Assembly (NCBI GenBank): GCA_964020155.1
Contig: OZ026566.1
Span: forward strand, 4,620,151-4,684,150
From: Chondrilla cf. caribensis
Taxonomy: Eukaryota; Porifera; Demospongiae; Chondrillida; Chondrillidae
Direction: 5' to 3'
Length of the DNA stretch: 64,000 nt
The position numbers were made by a program, and so were the translations under genes. Positions 1-13,522 of the stretch are shown here, piece after piece. The notes under the pieces were generated by a model. The model worked only from the letters and a program-made list of their open reading frames with translations, was not told where the DNA came from and did not search any database. The number at the start of each line of letters is the position of its first letter. Position 1 is the first letter of the stretch.

Positions 1-1169
1 GAACCCAGTCCAAGTGCTGCTAATACAGTCTCGTTGAAGACAATCTGAATGTTACGTCGATCAAGAGCCGAGCACTCGATGTACGAGGCAGCCTTGATGC
101 TTGCTGCTAGTTTGAGTCCCTCTGATTTGTTAACAGAGGAGGGTTTTGACATCTTGGATTTCCTCTCTTTGGTAGTTGTGTCTCTCTTGTCTGTCTGTGT
201 CCCAACAAGAACCACAGGAACCTTCGGACAATGATGGCTGAGCTCTTTGATCCACTTGTCCTTTACGTGTTCGAAGGACTCTCGGTTGATCACGGAGAAG
301 CAAATAACAGCTGCATTCACCTGAGGGTAACATAGAGGGCGCAGGTGGGCAAAGTCCTCCTGTGGAATGTGGAATATGAGGAACAGTCATTCAGTCTCAA
401 CACTATGAATATCATCACATAGTACTATGAATATCATTAATGCAGCCCACTGAAGCAGGTGCTAAGGAAAAGCTGAAGCAGGTGCTAGGGAGAGGCCACA
501 CATACAGTTGGTGTTGGAGAACGGTTGCTGCATGAAGACACTGCATGTGCACTGACCTGTCCTGCCGTATCACACCAGGTCACAGACATCCTCTTTCCAT
601 AAACGCTTTGAGACACTGCAAGTTGGAGAGATGAAAATAGATAAAACAAAAGTGATAGACAATGATATGGATGACCAAAACAATTTGGAATAAATCACCA
701 CACGCACGTGCACACATTTGCTGAACTCACCACTGAACTTGTCGTAGATCGTCGGAGCGTGAGTTTCTGGTATCTTGTCGGTAGTGAAGCTCGTCAAAAG
801 ACTGGTCTTACCGACTGCGCTGTCTCCAAGTATGACAAACTTCAAAGAGTGCTGGGAAATGCCGACAAACTCGTCATTAGCAAGTTTCGAAGTATCGCTG
901 CAGCAAGAGTGGCGGGCTGGTTGGTCCTTGGTCTTAGAGCTGACGTCCTCGGTACTGGCTGACACGAACCCGGCACCAGGTGGGGGGAACTCGCCCAAGC
1001 TCCTCACCATCCTCCTCGACACCTTGTCGCTGGTGATACTGCTATCACCTTCGCTTCTTGCAACGCTCCCTTCGCTTCTGGTCGACAGGATGGAGGCAGA
1101 TCGAACGTGGAGGTCATTGCCTTCCAGCATGCCAGTAACTAAGCTAGTCGAAGAGTTGTTTCTCCCCAT
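1..1169 (-). CDS. Rho-family-like small GTPase with long N-terminal extension (3' end outside window)
   Basis: A membrane-signalling GTPase of the Rho type. Exons read 1169-731, 615-557 and 359 to the window edge, with phases agreeing at both joins. The first ~110 residues are Ser-rich and unlike other GTPases. Then come G1 GDSAVGKTSLL (residues 115-125), a Rho-like switch I (HAPTIYDKFS), G3 DTAGQED split over the exon 2/3 join, a G4 reading GTQTDK and G5 ECSAL. The G4 Lys of the usual TKxD is replaced by Gln, so nucleotide affinity may be altered. The last exon runs off the left edge, so any C-terminal lipidation motif is unseen. An atypical RHOU/RHOV-like Rho is the closest general picture, but I do not assign orthology. 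Confidence 0.85.
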
Positions 1170-1296
1170 CGCCTTACAACGCTACAAGATCCTGGTTAAT
1201 TACTGCACAACAGCCAGCGGACGAGTGACTTTTGGTCGCTGAAAGACTTCGTTATATAAGCCGATCGCCCCCGCGAAATTCCAGCATTAACAATAA

Positions 1297-1304
1297 TGAC
1301 GTCA
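1297..1304. promoter_or_regulatory. CRE/ATF-type palindrome TGACGTCA upstream of the Rho-like gene
   Basis: A perfect TGACGTCA lies 128 bp upstream of the Rho-like start codon and about 95 bp beyond the POMT2 stop codon. CREB/ATF-family bZIP factors bind this octamer. Its position in the 229-bp spacer between the two minus-strand genes suggests it is part of the Rho-like promoter; use is inferred. Confidence 0.4.
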
Positions 1305-1398
1305 CAAACTTTGCACTAGATACTATTACACTGTAATACATAATGACTGATTGTACTACTAACTAGAGTACTGAAGCTAATACGACTGTACTGTAAGT

Positions 1399-2008
1399 TC
1401 AAATTTCCCACGAATCCATCCATTTCAGTCCATACATTGTGCTGTTTGGGTCATTTGCCCGCGGTCCATGCATCCCATAAGACATGGGCATAAATAAGAT
1501 GAAACTGTACAAAATGAGAGAAAAGGGTGGAGTACTGGGCGTGGCAAGACAGGAAGCAGAGTTGTTGCAGTGAGTGAGAATATCTGTAGTAGTGGGTGTG
1601 GTGGAGGACTGGAGAGAGAGGAGCTAGTACAAGGTATGAGTGCTGTGGAAGGTGCAGTGGTGGATGTGATGAGGGGAAAGATGGGTATGGCAGAGGGTGT
1701 GGTGAAGGTGATCTGAAGCGACATGAAGTGAGCGTTAGTAAGGCAACTGAGCTGAGGTGACACCAGCTGAACGAATTGGTCCAGTGAGCTCCCCAGTGGC
1801 TGCAAGGCAGTTCAGACAGTCAGTCCAGAGATACGTACCTGTAGATGATGCCTCCCAGGGTGCCCATAACAAGGGTGTGGTAGAAGACACTCTGAAGAGA
1901 AGGTCTCTTGCAGAGAACTGTCAGGATACTGGCACAGAACTCCAATGTGGACCCTACATTGCCATTGAAACACAAGACTAGGGAATTGATACACTACCTC
2001 ACCTTAGA

Positions 2009-2072
<64 letters not shown>

Positions 2073-4027
2073 GATGTATCAACACTACCAGAATACATTG
2101 TCCTACAGCTGAAGCACAGACTCACCTGCCAGCATGCACTTGAAGACAAAGGCAGGAAAGTAATGATGGAAGTAGAGTACACGTCCCATTAGGAAGAAGG
2201 GTGCGTAGTGCAGGACCCAGGCTAGGAACATCCAGCTCCCACTGTCAATGTACCTCTCAATGCATACTGCAGGGGAGGGAGATGAGGAAGGCTGTACACT
2301 ACATCATAAACAACACAGAGCAGGTAGGAACCCATCCCACCACCCATATGTGGAGTAGGATGTGCTCTACTCTATCCCATCCCACCTATGTGGGGTGCAA
2401 CTTGCTCCACTCTATCCCATCCCACCTACGAGGAGTTGAATCTGTCCCACTTGACCCCATCCCACCTACGTGTGGGGAGATCTGTCCCACTCGACATAGG
2501 GTGCAACCTGCTCCACTCTACTCCATCCAACCTATGTGGGGTGCAACCTGCTCCACTCTACCCCACCCAACCCATGAGTGATAGAAACCCACAGGTGAGC
2601 ACAGAAACAAACCCAACCTTGAATGAATGAGCTGGTGTCCAGTGGTATCAAATATCAACTTGTGAGGTTGTGATCGGATGAGTATAATATAATTGAAGAA
2701 TGTGTTTTGCTGACTTTATAGTTCTAACCACTCATTCCAAGTGAGGGATCATGTTCGCAAGTACAAATGCCTCACAAATATGTCTATGTACTTGTCGAAT
2801 AACAGCTTGTGTGTGAGGATAACTGAAGAATGAATTCATGTCAGAGATCGTTGCACAGCCGCAAACATATCCTGCTATGATGGCGTCACTGGAATGGGAA
2901 ACTACAATGTTCCCAGCTTTGTATGTGCCGTACGTACACGCACTGTACAGCTGAAGAATTTTATCAAGTTACATACGTCGTTTAGATAGCCTTTGTCATT
3001 CAACCAAGTCACCTTGTCCTTATAACAAAATATTTAAGATAGTAAATACAGGTGAAAACCATATCATAGCTCCACTACGGGGGATGGAACAGAAGTAAAA
3101 CAAACTTCCAAGAATCACAGTTATTGTGACTGGGCGGAAATATCTTTGTTCCCCTTATTGGAATACAGGACTACCTTCACATGGTCCTTGGTGATGTCTC
3201 TGTCCCAACTAAAGCATTTCCTTCACAATACAAGCAATACAAAATGTCCTTGCATACTTTAATGTAGAGCTAGAGATGGCAACTTACGTCAACAAAACTC
3301 ACTTCTGATATAAACGTTGTAGACAACACGTCTCTTGTCCACTAGTAACTTTATTAAACAGGTAATCAGGAAAACAGCGATCATGGCATCCGCGAACCAA
3401 AACACCACCTAAAGATAAAGACGTTGCTGTTAATGTGGGAAAATCTCAATTTCAAAGGTATCTGTTTGTGTCAGTGCATCAGGCATTGGAGGAATCTTCC
3501 TTATCCGTTGACCCAGTGAAATCAGGCACTCTTCGCATTCAATTAAAACTAACATTCTTCCTTGAAAGGCAACATCATTGCCAAGGGCTCGTAAAGTCAG
3601 TGACAAGGGAAAGAGAAGTAATAGTTGTGGCCCTTGATAGAAAACTGCCGCGTACCTGTCTTTACAGATGCATGCGCACATCACCCCCTAGCGTCCACAT
3701 GCACACACGTACCCCTATTAATTGTCCACCTACACACACATCACTCCCTCTTGTCCACCCTCACACACTTAGTTCCTATGTATCAATGTACACACATTCT
3801 GCATATTTCCCAATGAGGAAATGTGAACAATGAACATTTATTGAATTAATACATATTGGTCAATTACCAGGAGTGTAAACAACAGGTGTTGAACCTGTAT
3901 ACGTGGTTTAATAATGACTGAGAGTGGGAGTGGATGATTGCAGTGCTGCGTAGTAGATAAATACTGTGTGTGTGTGTGCAGGCGCGTGCGTGTGTGTGTG
4001 TGTATGCTAGTGTGTACGTATGTGTCA

Positions 4028-4113
<86 letters not shown>

Positions 4114-4142
4114 GTGTGTGTTAGCATGTGTGTGTACATGCA

Positions 4143-4223
<81 letters not shown>

Positions 4224-5541
4224 CTGTACATGTTCGTGAGAATATGTATATGATGTAGTGTGCGAGAATTGATCAAAGTCCATTATCACAACACACATTT
4301 GACATCATAGACCCATATCACCATATATGGTCACCATGACAATCAATTCTACTCCACAACAATGTCACAAATGTAAACAGGGAAACAGAACCCTCACACT
4401 AGGAAAACGATGTCTAGAAATATCAATACAGTCATGGAAGCTATTTTATATTTAGCATTCGAATCTATTTCTGTATTGTCCCTGTGGACAATGCTGCTTA
4501 GACATCCCACCTGTACTGCTAACAGTCATGGAACCTATTGTACGCCATTGTGTGTGTTGTCGCTCTTGACAAGGCTGCATAGGCATCCCGCCTGTACTGC
4601 TAACAGTCATGGAACCTATTGTACACCATTGTGTGTGTTGTCGCTCTTGACAAGGCTGCTTAGACATCCCGCCTGTAGGGCTAGCACACAGTGGTGCAGA
4701 GAAGTGTCTTGCAGAGGCATGATGAGGTCACCCACTCACAAGGCATACACTTCCTCTGAGAGTGTCCACCACTTCAAACAGAACACTCATACCATTGTGT
4801 AGGCATCATGAGAAAGGTGAGTGGTGAGTTTGTATATGAAAATAAAGGAACAACCTACAACAAATGTGATGTTATTGTTGCTACATGTGATCCTGTATTA
4901 ACAAGTTAGCACGCCACACACACACATACTTACTGGATTCCCCAACATGTATATTCGGTAATCTCCTCCTGAATAGGACTGTCCCTAAGAGAGGAGAGGT
5001 CACATGTCAGTCACATGATTTCACCTCAGGTGCAAGTGTGGTGATGCGAACAAGCATGCCTCACATGTACACACAAAATGAGTTAGTAAATGACCCTCTG
5101 AGCAAATCCAGGAAACGTGAGAAACACCACAAACGACTTATAAGGTTCGAGGCTATTTAGTTTCCAACATATGATAGGTGTTATCAACATAGCTACCTTG
5201 GTAACATGATCTCCTTGGTAACATCATCACAGCGACAAGCTGTTGACACAGTGTAAGCAATACAACACGAAATAGTGAGGGGGCGGACATATTTGGAAGT
5301 TTGCATTGCCATATTGCCATATATATACACACATTCATCACATGCAGCTGGTGCTGGGGGCGGGGCGTGCAGGATTGCACTAACAAGGAAAGGGACTGTC
5401 ATGGGAGATGGAACCGTGAATAATGTTAACTCACTCGGAGGTTTATCGGCCATTGCCACGGCCTTGAGGTGATTTCTCCCTCTTTCGGCTTCAGATTACT
5501 GTTCGACTACAAAGTAAGAAATGTACACCATAGTTGGAGCA

Positions 5542-5600
<59 letters not shown>

Positions 5601-6169
5601 ACATAATAGACAGGTGTTCTTAATATTTTGTCCTATATATAGTATACAAAATAATATTTACTTGACAATGTAAACAACTAAACAAATCACATTATGAATA
5701 TGATTATTGAAAAGTATGTAAATTTGTCTGGAAATAGGATTATAGAATGTTTTGAATACCAGCATCCAATGAATTTCATTTATATATCCAATGAATCTCA
5801 TTAAAAACCCACTCTCATGACTCAGTCTAGGAATCAATTTACACTTGAGAAGGAGTGCTGATGTCAGCGAAATGGAGCTCTTTGAAGGACAGACTTGATA
5901 TGTCTAACTCTAAATTCTTGTTGGTAGAAGTAGACCACAACCACTGTGTAGTGATGTCAGCAAGACACCAATCCTCACCAAGATGGTAAGATTATCAATC
6001 AACAAGCTCTTAAGACAAATAAACATACCACATTCTCATATCCACAAACACACACATCACACACAAACATACATGCACACAAACACCCACCCAAAACGAA
6101 CACAAAAACACATAATATATGCACACAAGCACACACACACACATACACACACACACACACATACACACA

Positions 6170-6230
<61 letters not shown>

Positions 6231-6626
6231 ATACACACAGTTAGCAGTGTAAACAAACCCAGGTATGCTACTCATGCACCTGCCCAATCCACTCGGGTGC
6301 ACACACCTGCACACACACAAGATTCATTACACCCTGATATGTACTTCTCCTGGAATCCAAGACGGTCATGGGTCACAAATCATGAATATCATTGTAATAT
6401 GAATCTCATTACCAAAAACCTGTGACGCATTTATTGTGAGGTATACATACATACCAGACATTCTCCACAATACAAGCTGCCAGCTGAACAACCTAGCAAC
6501 CAATGAATATCACTACACAATGGTGACAGACACAGTATTGGACAGCTGGTGAAGAGCCAGGCACACACAAACACATATCACCTCCAGGGATACAACTACA
6601 CAGCAACAGGGGACACACACACATGA

Positions 6627-6692
<66 letters not shown>

Positions 6693-7104
6693 CCGGAGAC
6701 AGGAGGAGGAGTTGGTCAAGACGGTGCTACACCACTCCCACCTCATCTGGTGTAAGCGCAACTGGCGTCAGACGGAAGGCACAAAAACCCCTTAACGTTT
6801 TTTTTTTTTTTTCTTTTTCAGCACTATTACTGTATGATGTTATTTAATTGTTATTATCGTTATTAGTTTCGTTTCCCTTTTCATATTATTGTTAATTTAT
6901 TTTTTTTTCTTAGGCCAGACTATAAACTGTGTATGTGTTTTTGTAGAACACATTTTAGCAGGGTCTGGGTCACCTAAGACCTCACATGTACCTTAAATTC
7001 TTTGGAATAATTATGGCTCATGTGCAGTGAAAAAAAAAAAAAAAAAGAGAGAGAGAGAGAGAGACGCAGGCACGCACACCCATATACACACATAAACACA
7101 AATA

Positions 7105-7169
<65 letters not shown>

Positions 7170-7180
7170 ACTCACACACA

Positions 7181-7221
<41 letters not shown>

Positions 7222-7841
7222 CGGTCATAACAATGTGAGACTCAATAATTTTTTGAAGAAAAGAAGGTTTGTAGAAGTCTCCAGACACGTTAGGTACTGT
7301 GGAGGGAAACACATCAGAAGGTCACCACTGGATGCAATACTGTGTATGCTGTAGAACAATAACAAAGAGAGAAATTATTTTGCTAGAAGAATGTCTAGTT
7401 TCTCATGGGCCATTTTCACGTCAATTAACCAGAACCTTTGACCACAAGCAGACTCTAATTGTCAACAATATAAAGATAATTGTTGTATCTGTCTCTTTCT
7501 GACAGCATGGGGACAGGTGGCATTTCAACTATTGCTTCAAAGCAACAGAGAGCTCTTGTACATTGGTCCTCCAAAAACAGAGACAATTGGACCATTTGTT
7601 AGCAATCACCTGCACATGGACAGAGGCACCCTACCCCATGTACGCATGTATACAAACATGCAGGTACAAACACTCACTCACATGCAAACACCCTCTGGTG
7701 GAGAACCAGATAAATGGTACTTACATCTAGGGTTTATGTGTCCTTCCACGTTCCACAGTGTGTTTGGGTCAGACACCTTTCCAGAACAGGTCACCTCGTG
7801 TTGCTCCCAACCCCTATGAAGAGGAGGGATAGGTGTGTGTG

Positions 7842-7934
<93 letters not shown>

Positions 7935-10014
7935 TGTGTGTGCGTGTGTGTGTGTGTGGTGTGTGGTGTGAGGTGTGTGTGTGTGTGTGTGTGTGAGTGT
8001 GAGTGTGTGTGTGCATTGTACAGAGGAACCAAAGTGTCTCATGACAAGCATATTCTCTGATGCTGACCAGCTGGAAACAGGTCCTGAAATTACAATACCC
8101 CTCAACCACACCAAATGATGACTTCACGGGCTAGTCATGAGTGATAAACAAGGCAGCTTGCATAATTTAGAAAAAAATTATATCAGTTACAGAAGACACC
8201 TTGCTTATACTATAATTCAATACAACATGTACGTATATTGTTAACGTGGATTGTACAAACAGAGCAACAGGTGTGGGCCCAGAGGTGATAAACACTAGGA
8301 ACATACTATAGACAGGTATATTCCCACAGGACACACCTCCTAATGGTCTTCACTGATAGGCCACACACATCAACTGTGTTATCATGAACCAATCCTCAGT
8401 GAAAAACACACAACACAAGGACACCTGTCCCAAGACATAGATATTCAGTGTTGCTGGGTAACATGGTTCTGACTGTCAACTTGGATCGAATTGGTCAAAT
8501 TAGCAGGCAAACAAACACCATTAGCAGAAGGCATACCAAACCAGCTACAGTTCCTCTCATGACTGGGAGCACATACCAGCAGTGGATGAGGTCAGTAAAC
8601 TTCCTCTTGTGGTTGAGTGCATGTTCCAACAATCTTGCATGCTATGATTGGTTTCCTTCATAATTTTATGCCTTCAAAATGGCTGGACTGTGTCCCCTTA
8701 AGAGTACACTTCCTGTCTAATGCACACACTAGTGAAGTCATCAGCAAGAAGGCCAAATGGAACAACTGCAGTGAGGGTACTGTCACTATGCTTAGAACGA
8801 ATGCTAGCAACCATCACTAGGTGGACAGTGTCGCTTGAGAGAATGGACTCTGTGACACTTGAGTGGGGAAATAACATCTGGGACGCTGAGTTGAACAGAA
8901 CAGACGTGTGTTGCACATCAGATGAGGTAGAGTGCACACACCAGTAGCCCACAGCTGCACAGGTAGAGTGCACACACCATTAGCCCTCAGCTGCACAGGT
9001 AGAGTGTACACACCAGTAGCCCACAGCTGCACAGGTAGAGTGCACACACCATTAGCCCTCAGCTACACAGGTGGAGTGTACACACCAGTAGCCCACAGCT
9101 GCACAGGTAGAGTGCACACACCATTAGCCCTCAGCTACACAGGTGGAGTGTACACACCATTAGCTCTCAGCTGTACAGGTAGAGTGCACACACCAGTAGC
9201 CCACAGCTGCACAGGTAGAGTGCACACACCAGTAGCCCACAGCTGCACAGGTAGAGTGTACACACCATTAGCCCACAGCTACACAGGTGGAGTGTACACA
9301 CCATTAGCCCTCAGCTGCACAGGTAGAGTGCACACACCATTAGCCCTCAGCTGCACAGGTAGAGTGTACACACCAGTAGCCCACAGCTGCACAGGTAGAG
9401 TGCACACACCATTAGCCCTCAGCTACACAGGTGGAGTGTACACACCAGTAGCCCACAGCTGCACAGGTAGAGTGCACACACCAGTAGCCCACAGCTGCAC
9501 AGGTAGAGTGCACACACCATTAGCCCACAGCTACACAGGTAGAGTGCACACACCATTAGCCCTCAGCTACACAGGTAGAGTGTACACACCAGTAGCCCAC
9601 AGCTGCACAGGTAGAGTGCACACACCATTAGCCCACAGCTGCACAGGTAGAGTGCACACACCATTAGCCCACAGCTGCACAGGTAGAGTGCACACACCAG
9701 TAGCCCACAGCTGCACAGGTAGAGTGCACACACCATTAGCCCTCAGCTGCACAGCACCAACAGTTCAGAGGATGCAGCCAACTCAGACAACATACGTGAA
9801 GCACGTGGGTGACATTCAGACACACTACCAATTATGGTCCGTAAGATAAAAATGGGTGCCAGAGTTCATATGCACAGACAGTACAGATCGAACACTCACA
9901 AACTGCAGTACAGTTCTCGACCAATAGGGTATGAAAGGCACCAGGGATTGTGGAGACAAGAACAGCAGGCGATGTCTCTTACACCCATCTCCAGAGACAT
10001 AACACGTGTGTGTG

Positions 10015-10062
<48 letters not shown>

Positions 10063-12132
10063 TGTGTGTGTGTGTGTGTGCACACGTATGTGTTGTATTG
10101 GACCACATACCACCTAACTGGCTGGAGGATGATATTCTCACCATTTTGGTAGCTGCTCAGAGTGTGTGAATAGGTAGCATCCAACATTAACATGCTTCAG
10201 CCGAATGACTGTGGACACAGTCTTGACGCGGTCCCCAGGCTGTCCCCCAACTATTTCTACCATCCAAATGTCATTAGCATCACCAATACCATCCTGGAGT
10301 ATGATATTTAGTCTTCGATAATTTTCAATTCAATTCCAAAGTCAGTTCATATTTCAGTTTCCAATTCAACTCACTTTGCCGTATCCAGAGGCTTGGTAAT
10401 GTGTCTTGGTCAGAGGTGCCTTCTCCTTATGACTGTGAAGGTTACGCTTTGTCCTGAGGAAGACAAGGTAACATCAAACCTTACTGGGATGAACTGGTTG
10501 TGTGCTGAGCGCAGAGTCATTGAATGTATGCATTCTTGTGTGTGGGAGAATTAGTCAACAAGAGATAATTCCACAACCAGTTGTACAGATCTGACAGTGG
10601 TACTGTCAACAAGTACCCGCTGTACAGATCTGACAGTGGTACTGTCAACAAGTACCCACTGTACAGATCTGACAGTGGTACTGCCAACAAGTACCCACTG
10701 TACAGATCTGACAGTGGTACTGCCAACAAGTACCCACTGTACAGATCTGACAGTGGTACTGCCAACAAGTACCCACTGTACAGATCTGATGGTGGTATTG
10801 TCAACTTCCAGAGAAGTGCTGTCCAAGAGCCCTCCTTGCATAGAGAGGGTAGTTGCTGGTTGTGAGGTGTGTGCGCACACTCACGGGACATGCTCCAATC
10901 TGATCATACTTCCGGACAGCACATGCTCCACAGGGTCACCTGAACAACACAAGCAGCTCACGATTATAAAATTCAATAACACAATGAAGATGTTTAGGCT
11001 TGTAAAGGACTCATGTCTATGAATATCATTACACCAGTAGGCAGGTGTCTGCTAGTACTGGCCAAGGAGCAGAGGATGTACATACAAGTCCATGTTTGTC
11101 ACAACCTAAGGGCATGTTTACATTCCTGAACAGGACAAGGACAACCCCTGGTATGACCCCTGGTATGACCCCTGGTATGGGCCCCTGGTATGGCCCCTGG
11201 TATGGGCCCCTGGTATGACCCCTGGTATGGCCCCTGGTGTGATGTGTATGAAGTTCCCAGGCGTGGTTGCTGAGCCACATAGATCAATACATGCACAAAG
11301 GAGAACATTTGTATGTTTCTATGTAGCTATCAAAATAATGGTTGCACAAAGACACTACTCATTCCTTTAACTTCAAAGCTAATGGTATTTACAGACACAG
11401 ATGGTCAGCACGGTCAGTGACTGTGTTAATCATATTCATAGAGGGTACACTAGTTACATCCCAGACATCTCTCTATCCCTGTCTGAAGTATGCCAGAAAT
11501 GTTATTGAAGTATTGAAGTGAACATTCCTAGGAAATAAGACTCACTTTCACTATATTCTTTATCCGATTTCTTCAATAACCACTTGTTATTGTCATCCTT
11601 GTGGGAGTACGCTGTGATCTACATACGCAGAAGACATGGAGCCAATGTTTGCATGCGTGAGTTCCTCAGGCATTGAGTGAGCACAATGATTGTCTCAGTA
11701 GAAAGTGTAAAAACTCCACTTCCAGCTCACGTTTCAAGCATAAGTCCCAAGGCAGTGTCATGATAGGACTCGTAAGAACTGCTAAGGTTCTACTGGAGTG
11801 CCAGAATGGGAGTGGGTCCAAAGTTAATATAAGAATGGGAGTGGGTCCACAGTTAGTGTAAAAACAGGAGTGGGTCCACAGCTAGTGTAAGAATGGGACT
11901 GAGTCCACAGCTGATGTTTCAGTGTGTGGTATTTCCCTGACCTGTTGCTGCACGGGACCCACATCCTCAGGATACAAGTGTGCATGTGAGTGGAGCAGAG
12001 CCCCTCCAGGTCTGTGGCTCTTGAATGTTACAATCGATCCATATGCCACGTCTACAAGTACAAACCACACAATAGACACAATGAGTGTTCCACTGTTGAG
12101 CATCCACAGAATCATTACATATAACATGCTAT

Positions 12133-12182
<50 letters not shown>

Positions 12183-13425
12183 TCTGGTACAGTTCTCTCA
12201 TACAAGTCATTCCCAATGAGCGTTGACTGGAAGGCGGAGCTCATGAACCCATCCCCATTACCGCTGCAAACAGAGAGAATACAGTACACCAGTCAATAAG
12301 TACGTATGTACACGCACTGCAAACATCACTAATCACTGCTACACTATGTGGGGCAGTCAAAGCGGCATTGATTTTGAGGTTGACCTCAAACTAACCTTCT
12401 GAAGAGGACAAGAAAGTGAACATAGAAAATCCCACAGTAAATGAGCATCGGAAGTAGAATGAGGCAAACGGCTCTGGCCATGAAGTGCTTGAATACATAC
12501 CACTGAGGAGAGAGGGAGATGTGGTGTGCAATGCTAAACATGAGATAATAAGCAGAGAGAGAGTCGCTCACCAATGAGTTCTGTACATTCCCATAAATGT
12601 CCCATAAATCTTTGATTGTTACCATGCCAACAAATAATATTATAAAAAGACCAACAAATTTTACCCTATAAGAGAAGAACAGCATCCATAACACTCCAGC
12701 ATGTTGCGTGTGAGAGTCTGTGTAGGTCTCTGTATGCTTGTGTGAGTGTTGGTGTGTACTGTATGCTTGTGTGAGTGTTGGTGTGTACTGCATGCTTGTG
12801 TGAGTGTTGGTGTGTACTGTATGCTTGTGTGAGTGTTGGTGTGTACTGTATGAGTGCTAGTGTGCTGTGTGTCCACATGGACTTGATACACACACAACAG
12901 TACCCAATAGAGAAGGCTAATGTACATCCGGATATAGTCAACCACCACCACCACTCCAGAGAGAAGGGCTCGTCTTTGCAGTCAAGGAACTTGAAGGTAG
13001 TCATAGCTGAGGCAGTAATGAAGCAGATAAGGGGAGGATCCAACAGAATGTACTGAGTCAATGACAGCAATCCTGTATCTGAGAGACAAAGAAAGATCAG
13101 TGTGTATGTGTGTGTGTGTGCTTGTGTGTGGTGTGTGTATGTGCCTGTGCATGTACCTCTGTGTGTAACCAATAGAGGCCCACACATCGGTGAAGTGCAC
13201 TAACCACATATAAGCAGACTGGAGGTTAGAATAGCTGCAGTACAGGACTTGGTGAGGTCATGGACAGCCATGTACGCAATGGGCACAATGAGAGCTCCAA
13301 ATAAGGCACACATCTGAGATGGGATATATGTAAAACTGGTGACATACATAGCTAATAAATATGCACCATGCATCTCATGCACGTAACACACATACACACA
13401 CACAGCACACACACACACACAAACA

Positions 13426-13522
<97 letters not shown>

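Noticed and set aside
3838..4298. His/Thr- or Val/Cys-rich frames across CA/TG tracts (here and at ~6000, 7000, 7800, 13400, 26900, 31500, 32800, 46100)
   Set aside because: Pure dinucleotide translation; present in all frames, no coding signal.
5841..5945. Candidate POMT2 exon reading [19 protein letters not shown] on the minus strand
   Set aside because: Phase did not fit its neighbours; the exon at 7296-7220 supplies the expected [21 protein letters not shown] in correct phase.
8932..9849. 305-codon open frame with a 12-residue repeat ([12 protein letters not shown])
   Set aside because: It is a 36-bp minisatellite that stays open because its unit is a multiple of three; it lies inside a POMT2 intron and is open on the opposite strand too.
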